Positions 11,849 through 23,904 of a DNA stretch of 64,000 bases are shown here, piece after piece (the stretch's first letter is position 1; every line of letters starts with the position of its first letter). The position numbers and the translations under genes are program-made. The DNA is taken from positions 62,001-126,000 of the forward strand of contig JACVVK020000450.1 of assembly GCA_018292915.2 (NCBI GenBank), given 5' to 3'. The notes under the pieces were generated by a model. That model was not told the origin of the DNA. It did not search any database and saw only the letters and a list, made by a program, of their open reading frames with translations. The DNA is from Batillaria attramentaria (taxonomy: Eukaryota > Mollusca > Gastropoda > Batillariidae).

Positions 11849-12136
11849 GTAATATATAGGCAGCTCGTGGTTTCAGGCAACAGCCTTTTTGACTGGGTGG
11901 TTTGGATGGACGTGCGGATGGGTGTGTAATAAAATTCGTACATGTAATCAAATTCGTTGGTGCTTCCAAACTTCGCTGATGTCGGATTTACTTCTCCCGT
12001 ACATTCATCCGTACTTACCTCAATATGCTTTGTAAGCACTATGTGACATTATTATTATTATTATTACATAGAAATGGAATAACTTTGGAAGCTTGTTCTC
12101 ACCAAGAAATAGTAATAAGAGATATTGCATTGATTT

Positions 12137-12209
12137 TTGGCTCACTTGTGTAACAAAGTGAGTCTATGTAATAACCCTCCGTCGTCTGTCTGTGTGTGTG
12201 TGTGTGTGC

Positions 12210-12273
<64 letters not shown>

Positions 12274-13571
12274 GCAGTAAACCTTAACATTGGCCTTTTC
12301 GCAGAATCTACAAATAGCAGAGGCACCAAACTTGGCACGCTGATAGACCATAGCCATGACACCTTTCAAAACGTACTATATTGATTGACCTTGACCCAAG
12401 GTCAAGGTCACTAATGCTGTCTGCTGAAAGATTTCATTGGCATTTTCTCAGAATCTAGAAAAGCCAGAGACATCAAACTTTGCATGATGATAGACATTAA
12501 CAACACCTTTACTGACATACCTGTATTCAGTGACTTTGACTCAAGGTCAAGGCCATAAAAGCTCTTTAGCGGAAACCTTCCAAAACCTTAACATCGTCAT
12601 TTTCTCCGAAATAATGAACAGCAGAGGCACCAAACTTGGCGTGCTGATAGACAGCCGTAAGACCTTTCAAAACATACCATATTGACTGACCTTGATCCAA
12701 GGTCAAGGTCACTAAAGCTGTCTGTTTGGAAATTTTACATTGGCATTTTCTCAGAATCTAGAAAAGCCAGAGATATCAAACTTTGCACGATGATAGACAT
12801 TGACAACAACTTTACTGACATACCTGTATTCAATGACTTTGAGTCAAGGTCAAGGCCATACAAGCTGTTTGCGGAAAAGCTTCCAAAACCTTAACACTCG
12901 CTTTTCTCAGAAACAATAAATGGCAGAAGCACCAAACCTGGCTTGCTGATAGACAGCAGTAAGATCTTCCAAGGTCAAGGTCATTATAGCTGTCTCTTTG
13001 GAAATTTACAATTGCCATTTTCTCAGAATGTAGGGGTACCGGAGGCATCAAACTTTGCATGATGATAGACATTGACAAAACCTGTACTGGCATTGTATTT
13101 AGTTTCCTTGAGTCAAGGTCAAGGCCACTAAAAATGTTCTGCGGAGACCTTAACGTTAACATTGTCTTGGAAACAACAAACACCAGAGGCACCAAACAAG
13201 ACACAATGATAGGCAGCAATAAGACCTATGCAGACATATCCTTTTGAATGTCTCTTGTGAAATTTTACATTACCATTTGTACAGAAGGTGCGAAAACTAG
13301 AGCTATCAATAGTATCAAACGTGGCATAAAGATAGTCATTGATAAGCTCTTCACTTACAGGTCTCATTTGAATGACCGTGACCCAAGGTCAAGGTGATAC
13401 AAGCTGTCCTTTGAAAACTGTTATACACTGTATTGCCATTTCCCATTTTCTTAGGAACTATGAACACAAGAGACACCTTACTTCAGGATAGACAGTGATA
13501 GCTTTACAAACATACTCTTTTGAATGACCTCGACCCATCTCACAAGTGAGTCAAGGAGGCTTTTATGCTAG
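12137..13571 (+). mobile_element. Helitron-like element copy 2
   Basis: Starts TTGGCTCACTTGTGTAACA and ends with CACAAGTGAGTCAAGGAGGC, a decayed hairpin, then CTAG followed by T. Inside are a (TG)n tract at 12191-12271 and roughly eight tandem units with TCAAGGTCAAGGTCA motifs. It has no coding capacity, and the short predicted frames across it are repeat artefacts. Confidence 0.65.
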
Positions 13572-16470
13572 TCTAATTAGGCTTTTTATATAGCGGAAGG
13601 TAGCACAAATTTGATCCTAACTTTTTATTACAGAAATCAGTAGAGCACAGGCTCCTAATGCTGTGGTGGTCTTCGTGAATGTTTTCTCCGTCCGCGTCAC
13701 CGTTAAAAACGACCGTTTATCTTGCCATTTTTCACTATATGAGCCCTATAAATGGGCTTTTCAGGATGTGCATAAAGTATGCGTGTTTGCGGGTACAGAA
13801 ATTCGCAGAACTCCGCTCTAAATACGGTTACTGTTAGACAAGACATGCATTTTTGACATACTGAAACTTTAGCCCAATCAGAATGATGCTTCCTGGAAAA
13901 TTGCGGACATCAGTTTGGCCGTTGATTCAAAGGACCCTGTAAAACGGCAGTATTTGATGCTTGTGCACTTATCAGGTCACTGAAGGTGACATGTATCGCG
14001 GAAATCGCGATATTTTGGGGGTGTACTTACTAAAGTAGTTGCTGCGTTGTGAGTAGTGAACGGTTTTTCTCAAAGAGCAGTGCACACTCAAGAATAGTAT
14101 CCCAGTTGTGTCATATCAAAAGTTCATTGAAATCGCTTTTGTACTTTTGTCACAAACAGCCATCGAAAGTGCAACCTGTTCAATAATGGCTGAATATGCG
14201 TAATGATGGGAGCAGGGACACTTGATTGGTTACTGTGATAAGGTGTATCCGCGAAAACAAGTATAATATGGTGCAAATATTCGGGCACATGCTCGGTGTG
14301 TCAGAATTATCTTCCAGAACTTGTATGAGAGATTATTGCTTATAGATGGCCGTTAATTGAAGCTATCAGTTCCCTATATGGGCTGAAAGCGGTGCTTACC
14401 AAAAGAGCCTGCCATAATTGCTACACTTGATGCAATTTCTTTTTATACATTTGTCTTGGTGGAAAAGACAATGACTAGTCGTATGAAGAAAGATCCGTGA
14501 ATCTAAACAAGCACGTCTTCTTCACAGCGGTCATTATTTTTACCCATTTTTTTCCCATTTCCTTCATAACATGCTGCGTGGGGGGTACGTTTATATTTTG
14601 CTGCTAGCAGCCACCAGTTTTAACTTGTCAGTGTTTTACATATTGGAAAAAGTAGAGTGATTCCAGGAGAAGGAAAACGTGCATCCCACGTCAAATTTCA
14701 TGAACTCTTCACTGCTTGAAATGGGTGACTTAAATTACCTTTTTCTAATTAAACAGAGCATTAACTGCTACGGGGGTAGGTTACCAAGTAGCCAGATATG
14801 ACGGCCACAGTGTACACAGCGTTTTTTGATACTGACCAACTTTTAGAGGAGAGGCTTGGCACTTACGTGTTACTAGCCCATCCACTATGTCCCTTTGGCT
14901 GTGAGGGGTAATGAGGGGAATCCATATTGTGGTTGGGTTAAAAAATTGACTATACACAGCAAAGATTACAAATGACGCCGCTGCAGCAGGTATTGTGCAC
15001 ACACTTCAAGTTTGACTACTGGATATGTTAGGCCAGACACCCTGCGGTGGTCCAACGAAATGACAACAGATTTGCCTGCCGCAGCTCTCAGTTATCAAAT
15101 CATCCTTTTTCCATAGAGACGCCAATTCTCTTACTGATGGTGAGCGGGCTGACATATTACGCTGCTGCAGCTGCTACGCTTGACAGATCATTTGCAGACG
15201 CACATCATGTTTTAGAGAAATGGTCCAGCATCCCTAAAATACTATTAGAAGTATACCTTTTTGCTTCAAATTCTAACGCACTCAGAAAATGTCGGGCATT
15301 TTCATTAATTCCTGTTTTGAGGTACAGGTACAGAAATTAGACAAACTTAATATAAAACTTCCAGTAAAATAATATTACACGAATGCAAATAAAAAACAAT
15401 AGACACAAAAGCAAATCTGTGAAATCTCTTTTATTTTCAACGTGTTTTTTCTTGGGAACAAACGCCGTTATTTTGCCCTTTTTTGGACATTCACAAATTT
15501 ACAAATGAAAATTATTGGCATACATTACTGGCAAAATGTGATGGAGAGTATGTAGAACACAACATCAAGTCTACAGTAGTAAGTGGCTGAGTTCATTTCA
15601 AGTGTTATGAGGTATGTTAATCCCACGGCAAACATGTTTACAAGGTCAAGGTCATCGGTTCGTCTGTTTACTCCCAAACATTTTATTTCATCGCTGTGTT
15701 AGAATAAGCAAAAGAACAAGCAGTCACAAGCACCAGGCAAAACAAAATTAGCACAAACGATGTTTGTATGAGAAGATTTCTTGTGGACAACTTTGGTGAC
15801 CTTGACCTTGGGAGTAAAGGTCATAGAGACTGGGTGAAAATTTTGTAAATACAACTTTTGGCATAACATTTGCCTAATATGCATTGATAAGAATGCCTTT
15901 CTGGTGACCTCTAGTAAAGGTCGTGTGATTAACATACCTCATAACACTTGAAATGAATTCAGCCACATACTACTATAGACTTGAGGTTGTGCTCTACATA
16001 ATTTCCATTGCACTTTGCTAGTACTGAACTAGCAGCCATTATTAAACAGGTTGCACTTTCGTTGGCTGTTTGTGACAAAAGTACAAAAGCGATTTTAATG
16101 AACTTTTGATATGACACAACTGGGATACTATTCTTGAGTGGGCACTGCTCTTTGAGAAAAACCGTTCACTACTCACAACGCAGCAACTACTTTAGTAAGT
16201 ACACCCCCAAAATATCGCTACCGAAAAACGTGCTCACTTGGATATCGTATTTCATACGATGCGGTGACAAGGGAACTTCACAACACTTCATTCTGATTGG
16301 GCTAAAATTTCAGTATGTCAACAATGCATGTCTTGTCTAACAGTAACCGTATTTAGAGCGGAGTTCTGCGCATTTCTGTACCCGGAAACACGCATACTTT
16401 ATGCACACCCTCAAAAGCCCATTTATAGGGCTCATATAGTGAAAATGACAAGATAAACGGTCGTTTTTAA

Positions 16471-16673
16471 GTTGTTTCTCTATAGAGAAACAACTTTATG
16501 AGACAGGGCAGATTTTGCTACACGCAGCAGCAAGTTTCAGTGATACAAAACAAGACTGTGACGTTTCTCCACACAATACTTACTTTCACGCACACAGTGA
16601 CGTAACGAAATCTGCGTCATAGACACCTTACGTGCACACTATGCTGCTGCGTTCTTTTTGGCGGGAGTTGTGA

Positions 16674-16722
<49 letters not shown>

Positions 16723-18068
16723 ACGGATGTAATGATGGCTATCTCCTAAACCACCTCGTTGGAGGCCTTTTTACTTTGAGATAAAATGGGAATTCACCTT
16801 CTCCAGACCTACCTTTCACGATTTTTAGCCTACTGCATTTTCAAAAGAGTTATCGCCGATTTTTAAAAATCGGTCATGTTACGAATTTTTTTCGCAAAAA
16901 ATGTTCAAATGGCTTCATTTTCTGAAATTGGGAAGATCATCCAATTATACTGCCTGTTTTCGTAGCTCTGACAGGTTTTGTGTAAGAAAAATATTTCCGA
17001 GGTAGGGGTGGTTTGCATATAAGGCCAAATATCTATCAAAAGACTCCTGCAAATTACTCATCATTCCGGTATTTTTGTCACTTGTGCCAACTGCACATAT
17101 GACATGAACTACTGCACTATTATAGCTTTAGTATTAAGAATAGCAGAGCTTTTAGATAAACACATTTTTCACGTTTCTGCGAGAAGCGCCGGTCAAAAAA
17201 GTTCCAATTTTGCAATTTCGTAAGTACAATCCAAGGCACTTAAGTCAACGTTTCATCAGCTCTCTAGATCTTCCAGATTTTATGTCAAAATTAATTCAGT
17301 CACGGAAGTCACAAAAGCAACAAGGAAATCACAATATGTAGAAGTATCATCTGTCAGACGAGCAGCGTGAGGCTGACGTCAAATGTTTGGTTCACAGACA
17401 AAATCTGCAAGTATCGTCACTGCTTCCGACATTTCATCAGCCCTCTAGATCTTCCAGATTTCATGTGAAAAATAATTCAGTCGGAGAAGTCACAAAGCCA
17501 ACAGGGAAATCACAAGACATGTACAAGCATCCTCAGACGATCTCAGTGCTAGAGGCTGACGTCAAAAGTTTACTTCACGGAATTGACGTCATCTCTCTCT
17601 CTCTGTATGACGACTTGCCTGAGGCTGACGTCAAATGTTTAGTTCACGGAACTGACGTCTCTCTCTCTCTCTCTCTCTCTCTGGGGAGCTAGGGTGGCCG
17701 AATGGCGTGAGCGTTGGACATTTAATGCTTGGGCCGAGAGTTCGAATCCCGGCCGCTGGGGCCAAATATTTGTGCTGGCCTTTTTCTCGTTGCCCCGTCT
17801 TTGATATCACCCTTATGTAGGGGAAAAGGACGTTAAACGCCTAAACACCCACCCACCCACCCTCTGTCTCTCTGCCTCTCTCTCTCTCTCCCTTCTTCCC
17901 CCACCCGGCCCCACCCCCAGTCACGTGGCTAATCGGTCGAGGTCGTAGAGGATCTAGTGTCATTGGTATAACTTGCTGAGGGGAGAACCGGCAACAATAA
18001 CAACAAAACAGACAAAATAAAATGAAGTTTGGAGAAACAACTTTGTAGGACGGGGCCGTTCCTCCTTG
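16471..18068 (+). mobile_element. TTAA-flanked element F1
   Basis: Bounded by TTAA (16467-16470 and 18069-18072). It begins with the palindrome GTTGTTTCTC-TATA-GAGAAACAAC and ends GGCCGTTCCTCCTTG. It holds a (GT)n tract (16677-16720), a conserved approximately 500-bp AT-rich part, approximately 175-bp tandem units rich in GCTGACGTCA, (CT)n tracts and an embedded tRNA-derived SINE (17683-17872). The near-end motif GAGAAACAACTTT...GACGGGGC occurs as a direct repeat at both ends. No protein-coding gene is seen. Confidence 0.7.
17683..17872 (+). repeat. tRNA-derived SINE inside F1
   Basis: tRNA-like head with box A (GGTGGCCGAATGG) and box B (GAGTTCGAATCCC), then a unique body (CAAATATTTGTGCTGGCC, then GATATCACCCTTATG) and a tail of the type GTTAAAC...AAACACCCACCC. 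The same SINE sits at the same place in F1, F2, F3, F5, F6 and F7, so it was part of F before F multiplied. Confidence 0.8.
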
Positions 18069-19042
18069 TTAAGTTGTTTCTCTATAGAGAAACAACTTTA
18101 TGAGACGGGGCAGATTTTGCTACGCGCAGCAGCAAGTTTCAGTGATACAAAACAAGACTGTGACGTTTCTCCACACAATACTTACTTTCACGCACACAGT
18201 GACGTAACGAAATATGCGTCATAGACACTCGACGTGCACACTATGCTGCTGCGTTCTTTTTGGCGGGAGTTGACGTGTGTGTGGACGGATGTAATGATGG
18301 CTATCTGCTAAACCACCTCGCCGGATGGCTTTTTACTTTGAGATAAAATGGGCAGTCATATTCTCCAGAGCTATTTTTCACGATTTTTAGCATACTGCAT
18401 TTTCAAAAGAGTTATCGCCGATTTTTAAAAATCGGTCATGTTACGATTTTTTTTCGAACAAAAAATGTTCAAATGGCTTCATTTTCTGAAATTGGCAAGA
18501 TCATCCAATTATACTGCCTGTTTTCGTAGCACAGCTATGTAGTTCTGACAGGTTTTGTGTAAGAAAAATATTAATTTTTCCGAGGTAGGGGTGGTTTGCA
18601 CATAAGGCCAAATATCTATGAAAAGACTCCTGCAAATTACTCATCATTCCGGTATTTTTGTCACTTGTGCCAACTGCACATATGACATGAACTACTGCAC
18701 TATTATAGCTTTAGTATTAAGAATAGCACATTTTTTCACATTTCTACGAGAAGCGCCGGTCAAAAAAGTTCCAATTTTGCAATTTCGTAAGTACAATCCA
18801 AGGCAATTTAAGTCCACGTTTCATCAGCTCTCTAGATCTTCCAGATTTTATATCAAAATTAATTCAGTCCCGGAAGTCACAAAAGCAACAAGGAAATCAC
18901 AAGATATGAAGAAGTATCATCTGTCAGACGAGCAGCGTGAGGCTGACGGCAAATGTTTGGTTCACAGACAGAATCTGCAAGTATCGTCACTGCTTCCGAC
19001 ATTTCATCAGCCCTCTACATCTTCCAGATTTCATGTGAAAAA

Positions 19043-20412
19043 CTAGAGAGGCAAAAGCCTCCATGGCTCCCTTGTGACATGGGTCAAGGTCATTCAAAAG
19101 AGTACCTTGGTAAAAATCTTATCACTATCTATCATCAAGCCAAGTTCGGTGTCTCTGGTGTTCTTAGTTCCTGGCAATATTACACTTTCCCCCAAAACTG
19201 ACTGTATGGCCTTGACCTTGGGTCAAGGTCATTCAAATAAGATATCAATGTCTACCATTACGCCAAGCTGGATGCCTCTAGTATTTGTAGTTTCTCCAAA
19301 AACAGTAATATTGAAATTCACAACAGACAGCTTTATGACCTTGACCTTGAGTCAAGGTCATTTAAAGTGGTACGGGTATACTGTATATAGGTCTTATCAA
19401 TGCCTATTAGCATGCCAGGTTTGGCACCTCTGCTGTTTGTTGTTTCTGAGAAAATGCCAATATTACGGTTTAACAAAAAAGCTTGTACGGCCTTGACCTT
19501 GACACAAGGCTATTGAATAGATGTATATCTGTAAAGTTCTTATCAATGTCTATCACCATATTAAGTTTAAAACCTCTGGTTTTTGTAGATTCCAAGAAAA
19601 TGCCAATGCAAAATTTAAAACCAGACAGCTTTAGTGACCTTGACCTTGAGTCAAGGTCATTCAACAATATACATTTTGACAGTTCTTACTGCTGTCTGTA
19701 GGTTTGCCAAGTTTGGTGCCTCTGCGGTTTGTAGATTCTGAGAAAATGCCCATGTTAAGGTTTACTGCGGAAATGCGGAAAATAGCTTGTACAGCCTTAA
19801 CCTTTACTCAAGGCCATTGAATACATGTACATATGTAACGTTTTTATCAATGTCTGTCATCACGCAAATTTTAAAACCTCCGGGTTTTGTAGATTCTAAG
19901 AAAATGCCTGTGTAAAATTTCCAAACAAACAGCTTTAGTGACCTTGACCTTGGGTCAAGGTCATTCAGAATGATATATTTTGAAAGGTCTTAATGCTGTC
20001 TATCAGCATGCCAAGTTTGGTGCCTGTGCTTTTTGCAGATTCTGAGAAAATGCCAATGTTAAGGTTTTTCACGGAAATTCGGAAAATAGCTTGTCCGACC
20101 TTGATTTTCACACAAGGCCATTAAATACATGTATATCTGTAAAGTTCTTATCAATGTCTACCATCATGCAAAGTTGAAAATCTCTGGTATTTGTAGACTC
20201 CAAGAAAATGCCCATGTAAAATTTTCAGACAGCTTTAGTGACCTTGACCTTGAGTCAAGGTCATTGAAAATGATATATTTTGAAAGGTCATCTGGCTGTC
20301 TATCGGCGTGCAAAGTTTGGTGCCTCTGCTATTTGTAGATTCTGAGAAAATGCCAATGTTAAGGTTTACTGCGGACACACACACAGACAGACAGACAGAC
20401 AGACAGACACAT

Positions 20413-20452
<40 letters not shown>

Positions 20453-20499
20453 GACGGAGGGCTATAACATAGACTCCCATTGTTACACAAGGGAGCCAA
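19043..20499 (-). mobile_element. Helitron-like element copy 3, intact ends
   Basis: On the minus strand it begins TTGGCTCCCTTGTGTAACA and ends with hairpin GAGGC-tttt-GCCTC and CTCTAG. It lies precisely between A and T of F2 (GAATTA and TTTTTCAC on the minus strand) with no target duplication, which is the Helitron hallmark. Short inverted pieces (GGCTCCCTTGTG/CACAAGGGAGCC) lie at both ends. The interior is about nine tandem units carrying TCAAGGTCA, with (CA)n and CAGA repeats at 20373-20450. It starts with TT rather than the usual TC, so the subfamily is uncertain. Confidence 0.75.
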
Positions 20500-20614
20500 T
20501 AATTCAATCGGAGAAGTCACAAAGCCAATAGGGAAATCACAGGACATAAACAAGCATCCTCAGACGATCTCAGTGCTAGAGGCTGACGCCAAAAGTTTAG
20601 TTCACGGAATTGAC

Positions 20615-20651
<37 letters not shown>

Positions 20652-20702
20652 GACGACCTGCCTGAGGCTGACGTCAAATCTCTCTCTCTCTCTCTCTCTC
20701 TA

Positions 20703-20880
20703 GGGAGCCAGGGTGGCCGAATGGTAGCGCGTTGGACTTTCAATGCTTGGGCTGAGAGTTCGAATCCCGGCCGCTGGGGCCAAATATTTGTGCTGGCCTT
20801 TTTCTCGTTGCCCCGTCTTTGATATCACCCTTATATGGTGGAAAAGAGCGTTAAACTCCTAAACACCCACCTACCCACCC
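20703..20880 (+). repeat. tRNA-derived SINE inside F2
   Basis: Same family and position as in F1, with box A GGTGGCCGAATGGTAG and box B GAGTTCGAATCCC. It is flanked by (CT)n. Confidence 0.8.
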
Positions 20881-21894
20881 TCTCCCTCTGCCTCTCTCTC
20901 TCCCTTCTTCCCACACCCGGCCCCACCCCCAGTCACGTGGCTAATCGGTCGAGGTCGTAGAGGATCTAGTGTCATCGGTAGAACTTGGAGAGGGGGGAGA
21001 ACCGGCAACAATAACAACAAGATGGCCACCAGCCCAATATGTTGTTTCCATTCAATGACCTCCTGTAGTCACAGTCGTAGTCGTTGTGTCATGTATGCAG
21101 CCCGCGCGCACACGCCGGAACGCAAGCTCTCTGACATCAAGCATGCTGACATAAAGAAAGTACTGAAAACCGACCCTTATCGTGCCTCTATGCACTTGCA
21201 AAAACCCAAACAAATGAGGTCGTGTGAGCTCGCCTAGCTGGTTGACGTCACAACTTTTTGGCGTATGCAAGGTTCTACATGGGTGAATGAATTCTTGTAA
21301 TAAAGTCGTTCCCCTTTGACAGAGTTACTTCCCGCAGACCTGACTGACAGACGATTTCTTACTGGTATCGGAGAAGAGACCCTCTCTCTCTCTCTCGCCT
21401 TAGACGCGCGCTTGCGCGCGCACGCACGCACCCCCCCCCCCTACACACACACACACACACACATTATGCAAAGACCTTGGAATCAGAAAGACGCGTCACT
21501 CCTGCCCTCGTAAGAGAGACATATAGCGGGACAACGCGAAGAGTTGTCTGCCCGCATTAGCGCGCATCCTAGATCTGGCCCCTATAGTGACAGCATAGCG
21601 GAAAGTGGAAAGCGATCACAAAAGCCGGGCATGCAATTGTGTTCTGCGCCGAATTGTTCAAATAACAGACAAATATAAACGGGGAAATACTTCTTTTGGT
21701 ATTCCTGTTGAAAAACAAACATTTTTTTTTCGCTTTCTTGTCAAAAAAAAAAAAAAAGACCAAGTGGTACGTGTGCATGCAGTGTAAACAAACAGTAAAC
21801 ACACGCGGCTGACGCAGATACAGCGTAATTTTTTTTTTCACTGACAACACTGGTGACTTAAATTGTGCTAGCGTCTACCTGCACCTAAATTCAG

Positions 21895-21949
<55 letters not shown>

Positions 21950-22302
21950 CAAAATCATCCGGCTGAACTTCATTCTAACCATTGTAAAACCATATCACAA
22001 CATAGAATCTGCTGGATCGTCGGTCGCAGATATGATTAATGCTGAGTTAGCAGGAAGTATTCGGCGGATGCGTCCATCTTTGGATCTCTCGCACATTCGA
22101 TCTTTCTGTGTTCCGTACTAGTTTTACTTGAACACATCGAACGAAATGCACTGCGTAGCCTACGTACAGCAGTGAAAGCCAAACTAGATCTTTCGTTCGT
22201 CCTCCGGAACTTTGAGAGTACTTATGTTTTCCATAGGCCTAAAACACATGCGAAATATATGGGGGGAGACCACCTGTCAGTCGCTGACATCTTCGTTTTT
22301 AG

Positions 22303-23904
22303 GTTGTTTCTCTATAGAGAAACAACTTTATGAGACGGGGCAGATTTTGCTACGCGCAGCAGCAAGTTTCAGTGATACAAAATAAGACTGTGACGTTTCT
22401 CCACACAATACTTACTTTCACGTACACAGTGACGTAACGTAATCTGCGTCATAGACACCTTACGTGCACACTTTGCTGCTGCGTTCTTTTTGGCGGGAAT
22501 GACGTGTGTGTGTGTGTGTGTGTGTATGTGTGTGTGTGTGTGGACGGATGTAATGATGGCTATCTCCTAAACCACCTCGTTGGAGACCTTTTTACTTTGA
22601 GATAAAATGGGAATTCACCTTCTCCAGACCTATTTTTCACGATTTTTAGCCTACTGCATTTTCAAAAGAGTTATCGCCGATTTTAAAAAATCGGGCATGT
22701 TACGAATTTTTTCGAAAAAAATTGTTCAAATGGCTTCATTTTCTGAAATTGGCAAGATCATCCAATTATACTGCCTGTTTTCGTAGCACAGCTATGTAGC
22801 TCTGACAGGTTTTGTGTAAGAAAAATATTTCCGAGGTAGGGGTGGTTTGCATATAAGGCCAAATATCTATGAAAAGACTCCTTCAAATTACTCATCATTC
22901 CGGTATTTTTGTCACTTGTGCCAACTGCACATATGACATGAACTGCTGCACTATTATAGCTTTAGTATTAAGAACAGCAGAGCTTTTAGATAAACACATT
23001 TTTCACGTTTCTGCGAGAAGCGCCGGTCAAAAAAGTTCCAATTTTGCAATTTCGTAAGTACAAACCAAGGCACTTAAGTCCACGTTTCATCAGCTCTCTA
23101 GATCTTCCAGACTTTATGTCAAAATTAATTCAGTCACGGAAGTCACAAAAGCAACAAGGAAATCACAAGATAAGTTATGTAGAAGTATCATCTGTCAGAC
23201 GAGCAGCGTGAGGCTGACGTCAAATGTTTGGTTCACAGACAAAATCTGCAAGTATCGCCACTGCTTCCGACATTTCATCAGCCCTCTAGATCTTCCAGAT
23301 TTCATGTGAAAAATAATTCAGTCGGAGAAGTCACAAAGCCAACAGGGAAATCACAAGACATGAACAAGCATCCTCAGACGATCTCAGTGCTAGAGGCTGA
23401 CGTCGAAAGTTTACTTCACGGAATTGACGTCATCTCTCTCTCTCTGTATGACGACCTGCCTGAGGCTGACGTCAAATGTTTAGATCACGGAACTGACGTC
23501 TCTCTCTCTCTCTCTCTCTCTCTCTGGGGAGCCAGGGTGGCCGAATGGTAGAGCGTTGGACTTTCAATGCTTGGGCCGAGAGTTCGAATCCTGGCCGCTG
23601 GGGCCAAATATTTGTGCTGGCCTTTTTCTCGTTGCCCCGTCTTTGATATCACCCTTATGTGGGGGAAAAGGCCGTTAAACTCCTAAACACCCACCCACCC
23701 ACCCTCTCTCTCTGCCTCTCTCTCCCTCCCTTCTTCCCCCACCCGGCCCCACCCCCCAGTCACGTGGCTAATCGGTCGAGGTCGTAGAGGATCTAGCGTC
23801 ATTGGTAGAGCTTGGTGAGGGGAGAACTGGCAACAATAACAACAAAGACAAAATAAAATAAAGTTTGGAGAAACAACTTTGTAGGACGGGGCCGTTCCTC
23901 CTTG
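22303..23904 (+). mobile_element. TTAA-type element F3
   Basis: Full F structure: palindromic head, (GT)n at 22505-22541, CRE-rich tandem units, SINE (23526-23703) and the tail CGTTCCTCCTTG. Its flanks are TTAG and TTGT instead of TTAA, so its site has decayed or the insertion was non-canonical. Confidence 0.7.
23526..23703 (+). repeat. tRNA-derived SINE inside F3
   Basis: tRNA-like box A (GGTGGCCGAATGGTAGAGCG) and box B (GAGTTCGAATCC), with tail AAACACCCACCCACCC. Same location as in the other F copies. Confidence 0.8.

Noticed and set aside
10604..13571. CRISPR-like array of regularly spaced repeats
   Set aside because: The units are diverged tandem repeats without constant-repeat/variable-spacer structure, in a eukaryotic genome.
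15047..15340. 97-codon open frame in the core of element E
   Set aside because: No recognisable motif or splice context, and length is within chance for this many frames.
17690..17760. tRNA-like sequences as functional tRNA genes
   Set aside because: Boxes A and B are present, but each is the head of a SINE with the same body and tail, and several have target duplications. The acceptor-stem pairing needed for a working tRNA is not evident.
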